NCBI GenBank assembly: GCA_002700765.1
Contig: PAEP01000009.1
Span: 1-14,286 of the forward strand
Direction: 5' to 3'
From: Synechococcus sp. MED850
GTDB lineage: Bacteria > Cyanobacteriota > Cyanobacteriia > PCC-6307 > Cyanobiaceae
Length of the DNA: 14,286 nucleotides
Position 1 is the first letter of the stretch. Each line of letters starts with the position of its first letter. Made by a program: the position numbers and the translations under genes. This document shows positions 1 to 5,895 of the stretch, one piece after another. The notes beneath the pieces are model-generated. The model did no database searches. It was not told the origin of the DNA and saw only the letters and a program-made list of their open reading frames with translations.

Positions 1-329
1 GCACCGTGGGTGACTATCAAACAGTCGCCACCCTGGAGACCTTCGGCTTTCTTCCGCCGATGACCCAGGACGAGATCTACGACCAGATCGCCTACATCAT
101 TGCCCAGGGCTGGAGCCCGCTCATCGAGCACGTCCATCCCAGCAATTCCATGGCGTCCTACTGGTCCTATTGGAAGCTCCCCTTCTTCGGTGAGAAGGAT
201 CTCAACCTCGTCGTGAGTGAGCTCGAGGCCTGCCACCGCGCTTACCCCGATCACCACGTGCGCATCGTTGGTTACGACGCCTACACCCAAAGCCAGGGTG
301 CTTGCTTCGTGGTCTTCGAAGGGCGCTGA
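1..329 (+). CDS. cbbS: Form IA Rubisco small subunit, 3' part (5' end outside window)
   Basis: Small subunit of ribulose-1,5-bisphosphate carboxylase/oxygenase, the CO2-fixing enzyme packed inside the carboxysome as L8S8. The reading frame is open from the first base: a partial codon, then T-V-G-D-Y. The GTG at position 6 is therefore an internal valine and not the start. Family proteins have about 113 residues, so only about five are missing. Recognisable stretches are YQTVATLETFGFLPPMT near the N-terminus, the central SYWKLPFFGEKD, and a C-terminal FVVFEGR. These resemble the form IA sequences of alpha-cyanobacteria and chemoautotrophic proteobacteria, as known from the family. cbbL should lie just upstream, outside the window. 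The stop is at 327-329, followed by a 102-bp spacer with two hairpins before the preferred csoS2 start. Identification is very secure. Confidence 0.97.
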   Translation, partial: TVGDYQTVATLETFGFLPPMTQDEIYDQIAYIIAQGWSPLIEHVHPSNSMASYWSYWKLPFFGEKDLNLVVSELEACHRAYPDHHVRIVGYDAYTQSQGACFVVFEGR

Positions 330-349
330 TCTCACGATCACATAACAAC

Positions 350-404
350 GAGCCCTGTTCGCACGATCAGGGCTCAAGACATGACCAAAGGGCAGGAGCC
401 CTTT
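350..404 (+). promoter_or_regulatory. Tandem hairpins with alternative pairing between cbbS and csoS2
   Basis: Seen directly: GAGCCCTG (350-357) pairs perfectly with CAGGGCTC (368-375) around a 10-nt loop. AAAGGGC (387-393) pairs perfectly with GCCCTTT (398-404) around the loop AGGA. The heptamer GAGCCCT occurs at 350-356 and again at 396-402, so AGGGCTC (369-375) can pair with either copy, giving mutually exclusive structures. The second hairpin looks like an intrinsic terminator but has only a 3-T run and then ACCTC, so strong termination is not expected. Inferred role: an attenuator, RNA-processing site or stability element that keeps Rubisco transcript in excess of the shell genes. The inverted repeats are certain; the function is not shown. 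Confidence 0.55.
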
Positions 405-431
405 ACCTCACGACGACACTCTCGGGCGGAC

Positions 432-2795
432 ATGGCCAGACTTTCCAGTCGCGAACTCGCACTTGAGCGCCGTAAGGCGCTGACCACCACCGGTAAGAAG
501 TCGCCAGCAGCTGCTGGTGCTGGTGGCAATCGGGTGCGCAGCGCAGCGGATGCCCGCTCCACCCGCACCAATTCCAACCCTGCGGATGATGCCCCTGCAG
601 TCGCGACTTCAGCTCCTGTCGCTGTCGCGCCTCGACGGACCGTCGCTTTCACGCAGACGACTTCTCCTGGCAAATCCCAGGTGAAGCCGCTGCGCCACCC
701 CAGTCGAGACCTCGTCCTGGCCCGCCGCGAGGCACTCTCCCGACGGGGGAAAACCGCAGACACCAGCCGCGATCGCAATCGCGCGGATGTCGCTCGTCAG
801 ACGAAGTCAGCAGCTCCTGTTGCAGCCCAGTCCGAGCCGAAGAGCTCCTGTGGCTGTGGTGGTCAGCGCGCGACCGAAAAGGCTTCCTTTAGTGCTCCCA
901 CGCTTCAGCTCTCTGCGCGCACAGAGCGCCGCAGCGCTGCTCCCAAGCGTCGCTCCATCGAAAATCCAAGCCGCGCCCTGGTTCTCGCCCGTCGTGAAGC
1001 AATGGCGAAGCATGGCAAGGTCGCGGGCAAACAGCCCACCAGTGCAGCGGCGGTTGCCCGCCAGGCGAACCCAGACCTCACAAGCCGTGAGCTGGCTCAG
1101 CAGGTGCGCGAGCTTCGTACCAAAGCGGGTGCACGCAACAAGCAGGGCGCTGGCGTGACCCGGCCCACAGGTCCCAATCGCCATGGTGCCAAGCAGGCCG
1201 CTGCTGCTGATGCTCACTGGAAGGTCGGTGAAAGCACCACAACTTCAGGCCAGACCGTCACCGGTACGCAGGCCAACCGCTCGGTGAAGACCACGGGCAA
1301 CGAGGCCAGCACCTGTCGCTCGATCACCGGCACCGAATATCTGGGTGCTGAAGTGTTCCAGACCTTCTGTCAACAGGCTCCTGAGCCCACCACTCCTGCC
1401 AAGGTTCGCGTCACCGCCACCAGCCATGGCAACAGGGTGACCGGCAACGAGGTGGGTCGTTCCGACAAGGTGACCGGCGATGAGCCCGGCACCTGCAAAA
1501 ACGTCACCGGCACGGAGTACATCTCCGCCAATCAGGCTGCCTCCTATTGCGGAGGAACCAATCCATCCCCCCGCAAGGTGGGCCACAGTTTCACCGAGCA
1601 GGGTCGCCCCGTCAGTGGTGTGATGGTGGGTCGCTCGGCGAGCGTCACGGGTGATGAAGCCGGTGCCAATCGCAGCCTCACAGGCGATCAGTACCTCGGG
1701 TCAGACCCTCTTCCAGAGGGGCGGCCAGCCGCCAAGGTCGGTGTCTCCGGAACCCTGTCCGGGACTGGTGTGACCGGCACCATGGTGGGCCGCTCCTCCC
1801 AGGTGACGGGCGATGAATTCGGCTCATGCCACCGGGTCACCGGCGATCAATACATCAGTGCTGAGCAGGTGAATTCTTTTTGTGGCAGCAAACCTGATCC
1901 GGAGGCGGCCAAGGTCGGATTCAGCATCACCAACCGCAATCAAGTGGTCAGTGGCACGCGGACGGGACGGTCTGACCGTGTAACGGGCGATGAACCCGGC
2001 ACCTGCAAGGCTGTCACCGGCACGCCCTATGCCGGCCTGGAAAACGCCGGTCAGTACTGCGGCACCCCGGCTGTGCGGGCCATTCGTGAGCGCACGCCTG
2101 TTCGTTCTGGCGCTGCTGCTGCTCCGATGACAGGTCTGCAGCCCGGTATTGGTGGTGTGATGACAGGGGCCGAACGCGGAGCCTGTGAAGACATCACCGG
2201 CACCCCTTACGTGGGAGCCGATCAACGCTCCTCGGCATGCGGTGTTGATGCCCCCTCAGACACTGACGCTGCAGTCGAATCTCCTGAAGCAGCTGCCTGG
2301 ACCCGATTCAGCGTGATCTCTCCTGCGCGGGCTGCCCAGAAAGAACGCGATGGCCGTTCTGGTGTGACCGGCACGTCCTACGAGCAAGGGAGTCGTATTA
2401 CAGGCCCTTTTGACATGGCTGGCGGCAAGGTGACCGGTACGGAGCAGTTCCGCTTCGACAACCGTGAATTCCAGAACCGCCAGCAGCGTCAGTTCCAGCC
2501 CACCGTGGCGATTGTGAGTGAGCCGGCTGAAAAGCCTGCCTCCCGGGTCACCGGGGAGGGATCGTCCACCAAGATCACCGGCGATGACTGGGATCGTGGA
2601 GAGCACGTCACCGGAACGGAAGGTGCTTCCGCCCGTCGACGTAACCCCAGCCGCCCCGGGCCGATGAGCGCGATGTCTCCCTATGAGCGCAAGCGCAACG
2701 AAGAGAGCGAATGGCCTGTCAGCCGTGTGACCGGTTCCAGCGGCAACACCGACAAGGGTTCCCTGATCACCGTCTCCGGCGGCGCAAGGGGCTGA
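432..2795 (+). CDS. csoS2: CsoS2, intrinsically disordered carboxysome assembly scaffold
   Basis: CsoS2 links Rubisco to the shell and nucleates alpha-carboxysome assembly. From the ATG at 432 it has 787 residues, normal for full-length family members. Four basic N-terminal repeats of the type SRxLxLxRRxAL...GK lie near residues 5-23, 89-108, 179-198 and 217-235; the fourth is degenerate. In known homologues these bind Rubisco. About six middle repeats (residues ~264-603) carry VTG, VTGxE and ITGTEY signatures, and the C-terminal domain (~623-787) ends SLITVSGGARG, like other CsoS2 proteins. An in-frame ATG at 381 would give 804 residues. I prefer 432 because the family core begins right after it (MARLSSRELALERRKAL) and because 381 lies between two hairpins, with no good Shine-Dalgarno at either site. 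There is no frameshift: the protein is one open frame. The start is uncertain; the identity is not. Confidence 0.96.
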   Translation: MARLSSRELALERRKALTTTGKKSPAAAGAGGNRVRSAADARSTRTNSNPADDAPAVATSAPVAVAPRRTVAFTQTTSPGKSQVKPLRHPSRDLVLARREALSRRGKTADTSRDRNRADVARQTKSAAPVAAQSEPKSSCGCGGQRATEKASFSAPTLQLSARTERRSAAPKRRSIENPSRALVLARREAMAKHGKVAGKQPTSAAAVARQANPDLTSRELAQQVRELRTKAGARNKQGAGVTRPTGPNRHGAKQAAAADAHWKVGESTTTSGQTVTGTQANRSVKTTGNEASTCRSITGTEYLGAEVFQTFCQQAPEPTTPAKVRVTATSHGNRVTGNEVGRSDKVTGDEPGTCKNVTGTEYISANQAASYCGGTNPSPRKVGHSFTEQGRPVSGVMVGRSASVTGDEAGANRSLTGDQYLGSDPLPEGRPAAKVGVSGTLSGTGVTGTMVGRSSQVTGDEFGSCHRVTGDQYISAEQVNSFCGSKPDPEAAKVGFSITNRNQVVSGTRTGRSDRVTGDEPGTCKAVTGTPYAGLENAGQYCGTPAVRAIRERTPVRSGAAAAPMTGLQPGIGGVMTGAERGACEDITGTPYVGADQRSSACGVDAPSDTDAAVESPEAAAWTRFSVISPARAAQKERDGRSGVTGTSYEQGSRITGPFDMAGGKVTGTEQFRFDNREFQNRQQRQFQPTVAIVSEPAEKPASRVTGEGSSTKITGDDWDRGEHVTGTEGASARRRNPSRPGPMSAMSPYERKRNEESEWPVSRVTGSSGNTDKGSLITVSGGARG
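444..1136 (+). repeat. CsoS2 N-terminal Rubisco-binding peptide repeats (four, dispersed)
   Basis: Protein-level repeats encoded at about 444-500 (SSRELALERRKALTTTGKK), 696-755 (PSRDLVLARREALSRRGK), 966-1025 (PSRALVLARREAMAKHGK) and 1080-1136 (TSRELAQQVRELRTKAG). The shared pattern is Ser-Arg, an amphipathic Leu/Ala/Arg helix, then Gly-Lys. The linkers are Ala/Ser/Thr/Pro-rich. The second linker holds a compact C-G-C-G-G cluster at 849-863. Confidence 0.85.
1221..2240 (+). repeat. CsoS2 middle repeats (six) with paired cysteines
   Basis: Six units of about 50-60 residues, each built from VTG/VSG motifs, VTG(N/D)E, (I/V/L)TG(T/D)xY and usually two cysteines. In the 787-residue numbering the pairs are C295/C313, C355/C373, C466/C484, C525/C543 and C585/C603, always 18 residues apart. 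The third unit has Asn413 and Arg431 at the equivalent sites and so no cysteines. The sixth unit is degenerate at its N-terminal side. In CsoS2 studies this region contacts shell proteins; the regular spacing is seen directly here. Confidence 0.85.
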
Positions 2796-2802
2796 TCCAC
2801 TC

Positions 2803-4572
2803 ATGGTTCGCTCCAGGATTTCCCGCGGCGGGCGACCTCTGGCCCCCACGGCTCCAACCCGGAGTCAGCTGCAGCAGGCCAACATTCCGTCCCTGGAGGT
2901 TTCCACCAGCGACGGAGAGGTCTCAGCCGCTGATTCCTCGCTTCTCAACAGTCGCGATGTCGCGCTTCAGCGTCGACGGGCCCTCACCAGCTCAGGCAAG
3001 GCAGCGCTGGAGACCACCTCCGCGATCGATGGACGCAGGACACGAACCCTTCAAGACAAGCGCGGGCCGGAACAAGTACGGCAACCGGCTTGGGTGCGTC
3101 GCAGCAAGCCGACGGTTCATCCGGTTCCGTTCAACCTCAGCCGCTCGTCCCTACCGATCACCTCCCGTCCGCACCCCCTCACCGACAACGCAGCTAATGC
3201 CCACCTGACCGCCTATGAGCGGGAGGTCAAAGGGCGGTTTGATCGCATTGTTCCTGTGCTGAAACAGATCTCAGCCCTGCAGCATGACCAGGACTTCATT
3301 CCCCAGGCCCAACGTCTGGTGCGTGCAGAACTCGGATTCGACCTTCCTCAACACATTCTGGAGCGCGCATGGGTGCGCCCTCTGGACATGCGCGCGCTGT
3401 TCGCCTGGTGTGTGTTCGAGTCGCATCGTTTGTTCAGCGACCGCTTCTTCCAGGACGATCCGCTCGACAGTGCAGCGGGCAGCGAAGCGTCCAGGCAGTT
3501 CGAACAGTTCCTGCTCGACTGCGGTTTCCACCTGCTCGATCTCACACCCTGTGCGGACGGACGGCTGGCGCACACGGTCGCTTACGCCCTGCGTGTTCCG
3601 TTCAGCGCTGTGCGGCGGCGTTCTCACGCCGGAGCGATGTTCGACGTGGAAAACACGGTGAACCGATGGGTGAAAACGGAGCACAGCCGTTACCGCGAAG
3701 GACGCCCCAATCCCGCAACAGAGCCGACCCGCTACTTGAAGGTGGTGACGTATCACTTCAGTTCCATCGATCCCTCGCACCAGGGTTGTGCAGCCCATGG
3801 CAGTGATGACGCTCTCGCCGCATCATCTGCTCACCAGCGCCTCCTGGATTTCCGCCAGTCGGTTGAGAACAGCTTCTGCTGCGGGGCATCCGTTGATCTG
3901 CTGCTGATTGGCCTCGACACGGACACGGATGCAATCCGGGTTCATCCACCATCCCGTGATGGCGAGATGCAGTCCGATGCGTGGCTCTGCGCGCGAGAAC
4001 TGCATGCCTTGACGGCATCGATGACCTCGGATGAAGCGCTGCTGCAGATCAGCGACGCCGTTGAGGCCGCAGCACCGGGACCGATGGATCCCGGCATGGT
4101 GCGATTCATCACCCGCCTGCTGGTGAACAACTGCTCCCAGATCGATTACGTGCAGGAGATGCACGGTGGCCCATACCCCGATGCCGGTCATGCCGAACGC
4201 TTCATCGGCGTTGGAATCGGCTTCAAGGAGGTGCATCTGCGCAATCTCACCTATTTCGCCCATCTCGACACCGTTGAGGAGGGTGCTCCGGATCTGGACG
4301 TGGGGGTGAAGATTTTCCGGGGGCTGAATGTTTCCCGCGATCTCCCGATTCCGGTTGTGGTGCGCTTCGACTACTCAGGTCGGGTCCCCGGGGCGCGCGA
4401 GAGAGCGATCGCAGATTGTCAGAGGGTCAACCAGGCCATCGCCGCAAGGTATGCCGATCTGGTTCAAGACGGCCTGTTGCACACCTGTCTCACCGTTCGA
4501 GACCGCAACAAGACAACCCCAGCAGAGGTCGTAGGGTCCACTCTCGATCCTCAGACCCAGGAGGCTCACTGA
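2803..4572 (+). CDS. csoSCA: CsoSCA, carboxysomal beta-type carbonic anhydrase
   Basis: Dehydrates bicarbonate to CO2 inside the alpha-carboxysome (formerly CsoS3, epsilon class; structurally a divergent beta carbonic anhydrase). The 589 residues are longer than the roughly 514 of the Halothiobacillus enzyme. Residues 1-130 are low-complexity, a helical domain follows, and the catalytic domain starts near 245. The active site is visible: C250-A-D252-G-R254 gives one zinc cysteine and the Asp-Arg dyad. H318 (TYHF) and C329 (HQGC) are 11 apart, the same spacing as the other two zinc ligands in the characterised enzyme. The C-terminal half matches the family's catalytically dead second domain. 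Residues 49-67 (NSRDVALQRRRALTSSGKA) copy the CsoS2 Rubisco-binding repeat. The ATG is 7 bp after the csoS2 stop, with AAGGGG upstream as Shine-Dalgarno. Confidence 0.96.
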   Translation: MVRSRISRGGRPLAPTAPTRSQLQQANIPSLEVSTSDGEVSAADSSLLNSRDVALQRRRALTSSGKAALETTSAIDGRRTRTLQDKRGPEQVRQPAWVRRSKPTVHPVPFNLSRSSLPITSRPHPLTDNAANAHLTAYEREVKGRFDRIVPVLKQISALQHDQDFIPQAQRLVRAELGFDLPQHILERAWVRPLDMRALFAWCVFESHRLFSDRFFQDDPLDSAAGSEASRQFEQFLLDCGFHLLDLTPCADGRLAHTVAYALRVPFSAVRRRSHAGAMFDVENTVNRWVKTEHSRYREGRPNPATEPTRYLKVVTYHFSSIDPSHQGCAAHGSDDALAASSAHQRLLDFRQSVENSFCCGASVDLLLIGLDTDTDAIRVHPPSRDGEMQSDAWLCARELHALTASMTSDEALLQISDAVEAAAPGPMDPGMVRFITRLLVNNCSQIDYVQEMHGGPYPDAGHAERFIGVGIGFKEVHLRNLTYFAHLDTVEEGAPDLDVGVKIFRGLNVSRDLPIPVVVRFDYSGRVPGARERAIADCQRVNQAIAARYADLVQDGLLHTCLTVRDRNKTTPAEVVGSTLDPQTQEAH

Positions 4573-4574
4573 TC

Positions 4575-4934
4575 ATGCTCATTGTCAAGGTCATCAAGCC
4601 GCTTGTCTCCACCAACCGGATTCCTGATTTTCAGCACAAGCACCTTCAGGTTGTGCAAGACGGGAGCTCCAAGAAGGTTGCCGTTGACGCCGTTGGGGCC
4701 AAACCGGGGGACTGGGTGATCTGCGTCGGCAGTTCGGCAGCCCGTGAGGCGGCAGGAAGCAAGTCCTATCCCAGCGATCTCACCATCGTCGGCATCATTG
4801 ACCACTGGGAACCTGATCCTCCGAAAACGTCGTCCACCTCCTCGTCAGCTCCTGCCCCAGCTGTTGCACCCGCTCCTGCACCCGTGTCCAAGGCGGGCTC
4901 TGGCTCAGCGGCGCAAGGAGGTTCAAGCACCTGA
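4575..4934 (+). CDS. csoS4A: CsoS4A, pentameric vertex protein of the carboxysome shell
   Basis: BMC-P (EutN/CcmL) family protein that forms pentamers capping the icosahedral vertices. The core is residues 1-80: MLIVKVIKPLVSTNR, then GDWVICVGSSAAR and TIVGIIDHWE, all typical. The ATG at 4575 is chosen because AGGAGG at 4559-4564 lies 10 bases upstream and MLIVKVIKPL is the standard family N-terminus. The frame stays open further upstream, but that part is the overlapping csoSCA sequence. The start is 2 bp after the csoSCA stop. At 119 residues it is about 30-40 longer than usual CsoS4A: residues 82-119 are a Pro/Ala/Ser/Thr tail (APAPAVAPAPAPV, then Gly/Ser-rich). The stop overlaps the csoS4B start. 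Confidence 0.95.
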   Translation: MLIVKVIKPLVSTNRIPDFQHKHLQVVQDGSSKKVAVDAVGAKPGDWVICVGSSAAREAAGSKSYPSDLTIVGIIDHWEPDPPKTSSTSSSAPAPAVAPAPAPVSKAGSGSAAQGGSST

Positions 4935-5185
4935 TGGAAATCATGCAGGTGATGGGAACGCTGGTCTGCACCTACCGCGTGGCGGGGCTGGATCACATGC
5001 ACCTGCGCATTCTCTGCAACAACAAAGGCAAAAAACTGGTTGCTGTTGATCCAGTCGGCGCCCGCGAGGGCAACTGGGTGTTCACAGCCAGTGGTTCCGC
5101 AGCCCGTTTCGCTTGCCCTGATCCGACGGTTCAGACCGATCTGACCATCGGCGGGATCATCGACCACTGGACGCCGGACGGATAG
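4934..5185 (+). CDS. csoS4B: CsoS4B, second pentameric vertex protein
   Basis: A BMC-P protein of 83 residues, the usual size. Landmarks are MGTLVCTYRVAGLDHMHLRIL, KLVAVDPVGAREGNWVF, SGSAARFA and TIGGIIDHW, which parallel CsoS4A closely except for the tail. CsoS4A and CsoS4B are thought to occupy the twelve shell vertices and limit CO2 leakage. The start overlaps the csoS4A stop in TGATG, and AAGGAGG at 4915-4921 serves as the Shine-Dalgarno. Met4 or Met7 are possible alternative starts; the latter gives the MGTLVC start common in homologues. Translational coupling with csoS4A is likely from the overlap. Confidence 0.95.
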   Translation: MEIMQVMGTLVCTYRVAGLDHMHLRILCNNKGKKLVAVDPVGAREGNWVFTASGSAARFACPDPTVQTDLTIGGIIDHWTPDG

Positions 5186-5275
5186 GGACGTTTCCCCCTC
5201 CGCCGCTTCCGTCTCCGCTTCCACCTCTTTTATGGCCACCCCTTCTCCCTCCCCCCGCCGCCGCACCACACGCTC
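5186..5275 (+). promoter_or_regulatory. Polypyrimidine leader of csoS1E without Shine-Dalgarno
   Basis: The 46-bp spacer after csoS4B and the first coding bases of csoS1E are strongly C/T-rich, for example TTTCCCCCTCCGCCGCTTCC. No AGGAG-like motif lies upstream of the ATG at 5232, although csoS4A and csoS4B have clear ones. A pyrimidine-rich leader can be an S1-dependent initiation site; this is inference. The effect may be low or separately controlled translation of csoS1E. Confidence 0.35.
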
Positions 5276-5783
5276 CTCGGCCGCCTCCCGAACGACAGCA
5301 GCGTCCGCCAAGACGGTGGACGTAACGCCAGTGGCCAGCGAGGACCCCCCGGCTTCAGCACCCGCTGCGCCCACAGACAGCACTCCATCGACCCCTGCGA
5401 AATCAACGCCCACCAGTGGTGGCGGCTCCAGCGCGGGTGGACAGCGTCCAGCAGTGAAATCTGCGTCGACCAGCTCTGGAGGGTCGGTTCAGGGAATCGC
5501 CCTCGGCATGATTGAAACCCGAGGTGTCGTTCCGGCGATTGAGGCGGCCGATGCCATGACCAAAGCAGCTGAGGTGTCACTCATCTGCCGCGAATTCGTG
5601 GGTGGTGGCTATGTGACCGTGATGGTCCGCGGTGAGACGGGAGCGGTCAATGCAGCAGTCCGTGCCGGTGCCGATGCGTGCGAACGGGTCGGTGACGGTC
5701 TCGTGGCAGCGCACATCATTGCTCGTCCGCACACCGAGGTGGAGCCTGCTCTTGCCTCCAGCGGTGCCCTGCGTCGCAGCTGA
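5232..5783 (+). CDS. csoS1E: CsoS1E-like BMC-H shell protein with long disordered N-terminus
   Basis: Single-domain bacterial microcompartment hexamer protein. Residues ~86-174 are a complete BMC domain very close to CsoS1: GIALGMIETRG, PAIEAADAMTKAAEV, the pore-loop region FVGGGYVTV, MVRGETGAVNAAVRAG, GDGLVAAHIIARPH. Residues 1-85 are an Arg-then-Ser/Thr/Ala/Pro-rich extension with no predicted fold. At 183 residues the protein is nearly twice the ~100 residues of CsoS1A, and this extended form matches what is called CsoS1E in some marine Synechococcus and Prochlorococcus. Residue C119 (LICREF) stands where CsoS1 usually has Gly. The ATG at 5232 has no Shine-Dalgarno; other starts would cut into the extension. 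It probably forms a minor facet hexamer with the tail on one face. The gene name is by architecture and position; a CsoS1 paralogue is certain. Confidence 0.88.
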   Translation: MATPSPSPRRRTTRSSAASRTTAASAKTVDVTPVASEDPPASAPAAPTDSTPSTPAKSTPTSGGGSSAGGQRPAVKSASTSSGGSVQGIALGMIETRGVVPAIEAADAMTKAAEVSLICREFVGGGYVTVMVRGETGAVNAAVRAGADACERVGDGLVAAHIIARPHTEVEPALASSGALRRS

Positions 5784-5895
5784 CGCCACAACACAGGTGC
5801 CTCAAGTGGTTCATAAAAATCTCCCACGCCCTTAAACGGCGCTTAGATTCGCCCGCCAGATCACGACAAGCCCGATTCCGATCCCGCTCGCCGTT
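5784..5895 (+). other. Spacer between carboxysome and NDH-1 blocks; possible weak promoter
   Basis: This 112-bp spacer is the largest gap within the + strand array, apart from the cbbS-csoS2 junction. It is locally less GC-rich around CATAAAAATC and CCTTAAACGG. TAGATT at 5844-5849 matches four of six bases of a -10 box, but nothing convincing stands at -35. A weak CGCC/GGCG stem (5827-5841) is present. No intrinsic terminator is seen after csoS1E, so read-through is possible. Promoter assignment is weak. Confidence 0.2.

Noticed and set aside
387..404. Strong intrinsic terminator after cbbS
   Set aside because: The stem is good, but only three T residues follow before ACCTC, and csoS2 and the rest of the operon must be read from upstream or through it. 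It is listed as an attenuator-like element instead.
1245..1586. Long minus-strand open frames inside csoS2 (also 1824-2225 and 2256-2849)
   Set aside because: They are shadows of the repetitive GC-rich csoS2 coding sequence. Their products are compositional mirrors of the repeats with no recognisable domain or start signal.
1221..2240. Tandem repeats as a CRISPR or satellite array
   Set aside because: The repetition is at protein level with diverged codons and no constant repeat-spacer units; it is the CsoS2 middle region.
432..2795. Programmed frameshift in csoS2 producing a short form, as in H. neapolitanus
   Set aside because: The frame is continuous and I found no convincing X-XXY-YYZ slippery heptamer. 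The T-rich spot in AATTCTTTTTGT (about 1872-1883) does not fit the pattern in frame, and cyanobacterial CsoS2 is generally made as one form.
2711..3208. Plus-strand open frame spanning the csoS2-csoSCA junction
   Set aside because: It is out of frame with two well-supported genes, has no family resemblance, and its Arg/Pro/Ser-rich translation is typical of a shifted frame in GC-rich DNA.
4416..4574. N-terminal extension of csoS4A starting at 4416
   Set aside because: The extra 53 residues are csoSCA coding sequence read in another frame. The strong AGGAGG and the conserved MLIVKVIKPL start place csoS4A at 4575.
5821..5850. Terminator after csoS1E
   Set aside because: The only stem is four base pairs (CGCC/GGCG) and no T-tract follows; this is not enough to call a terminator.
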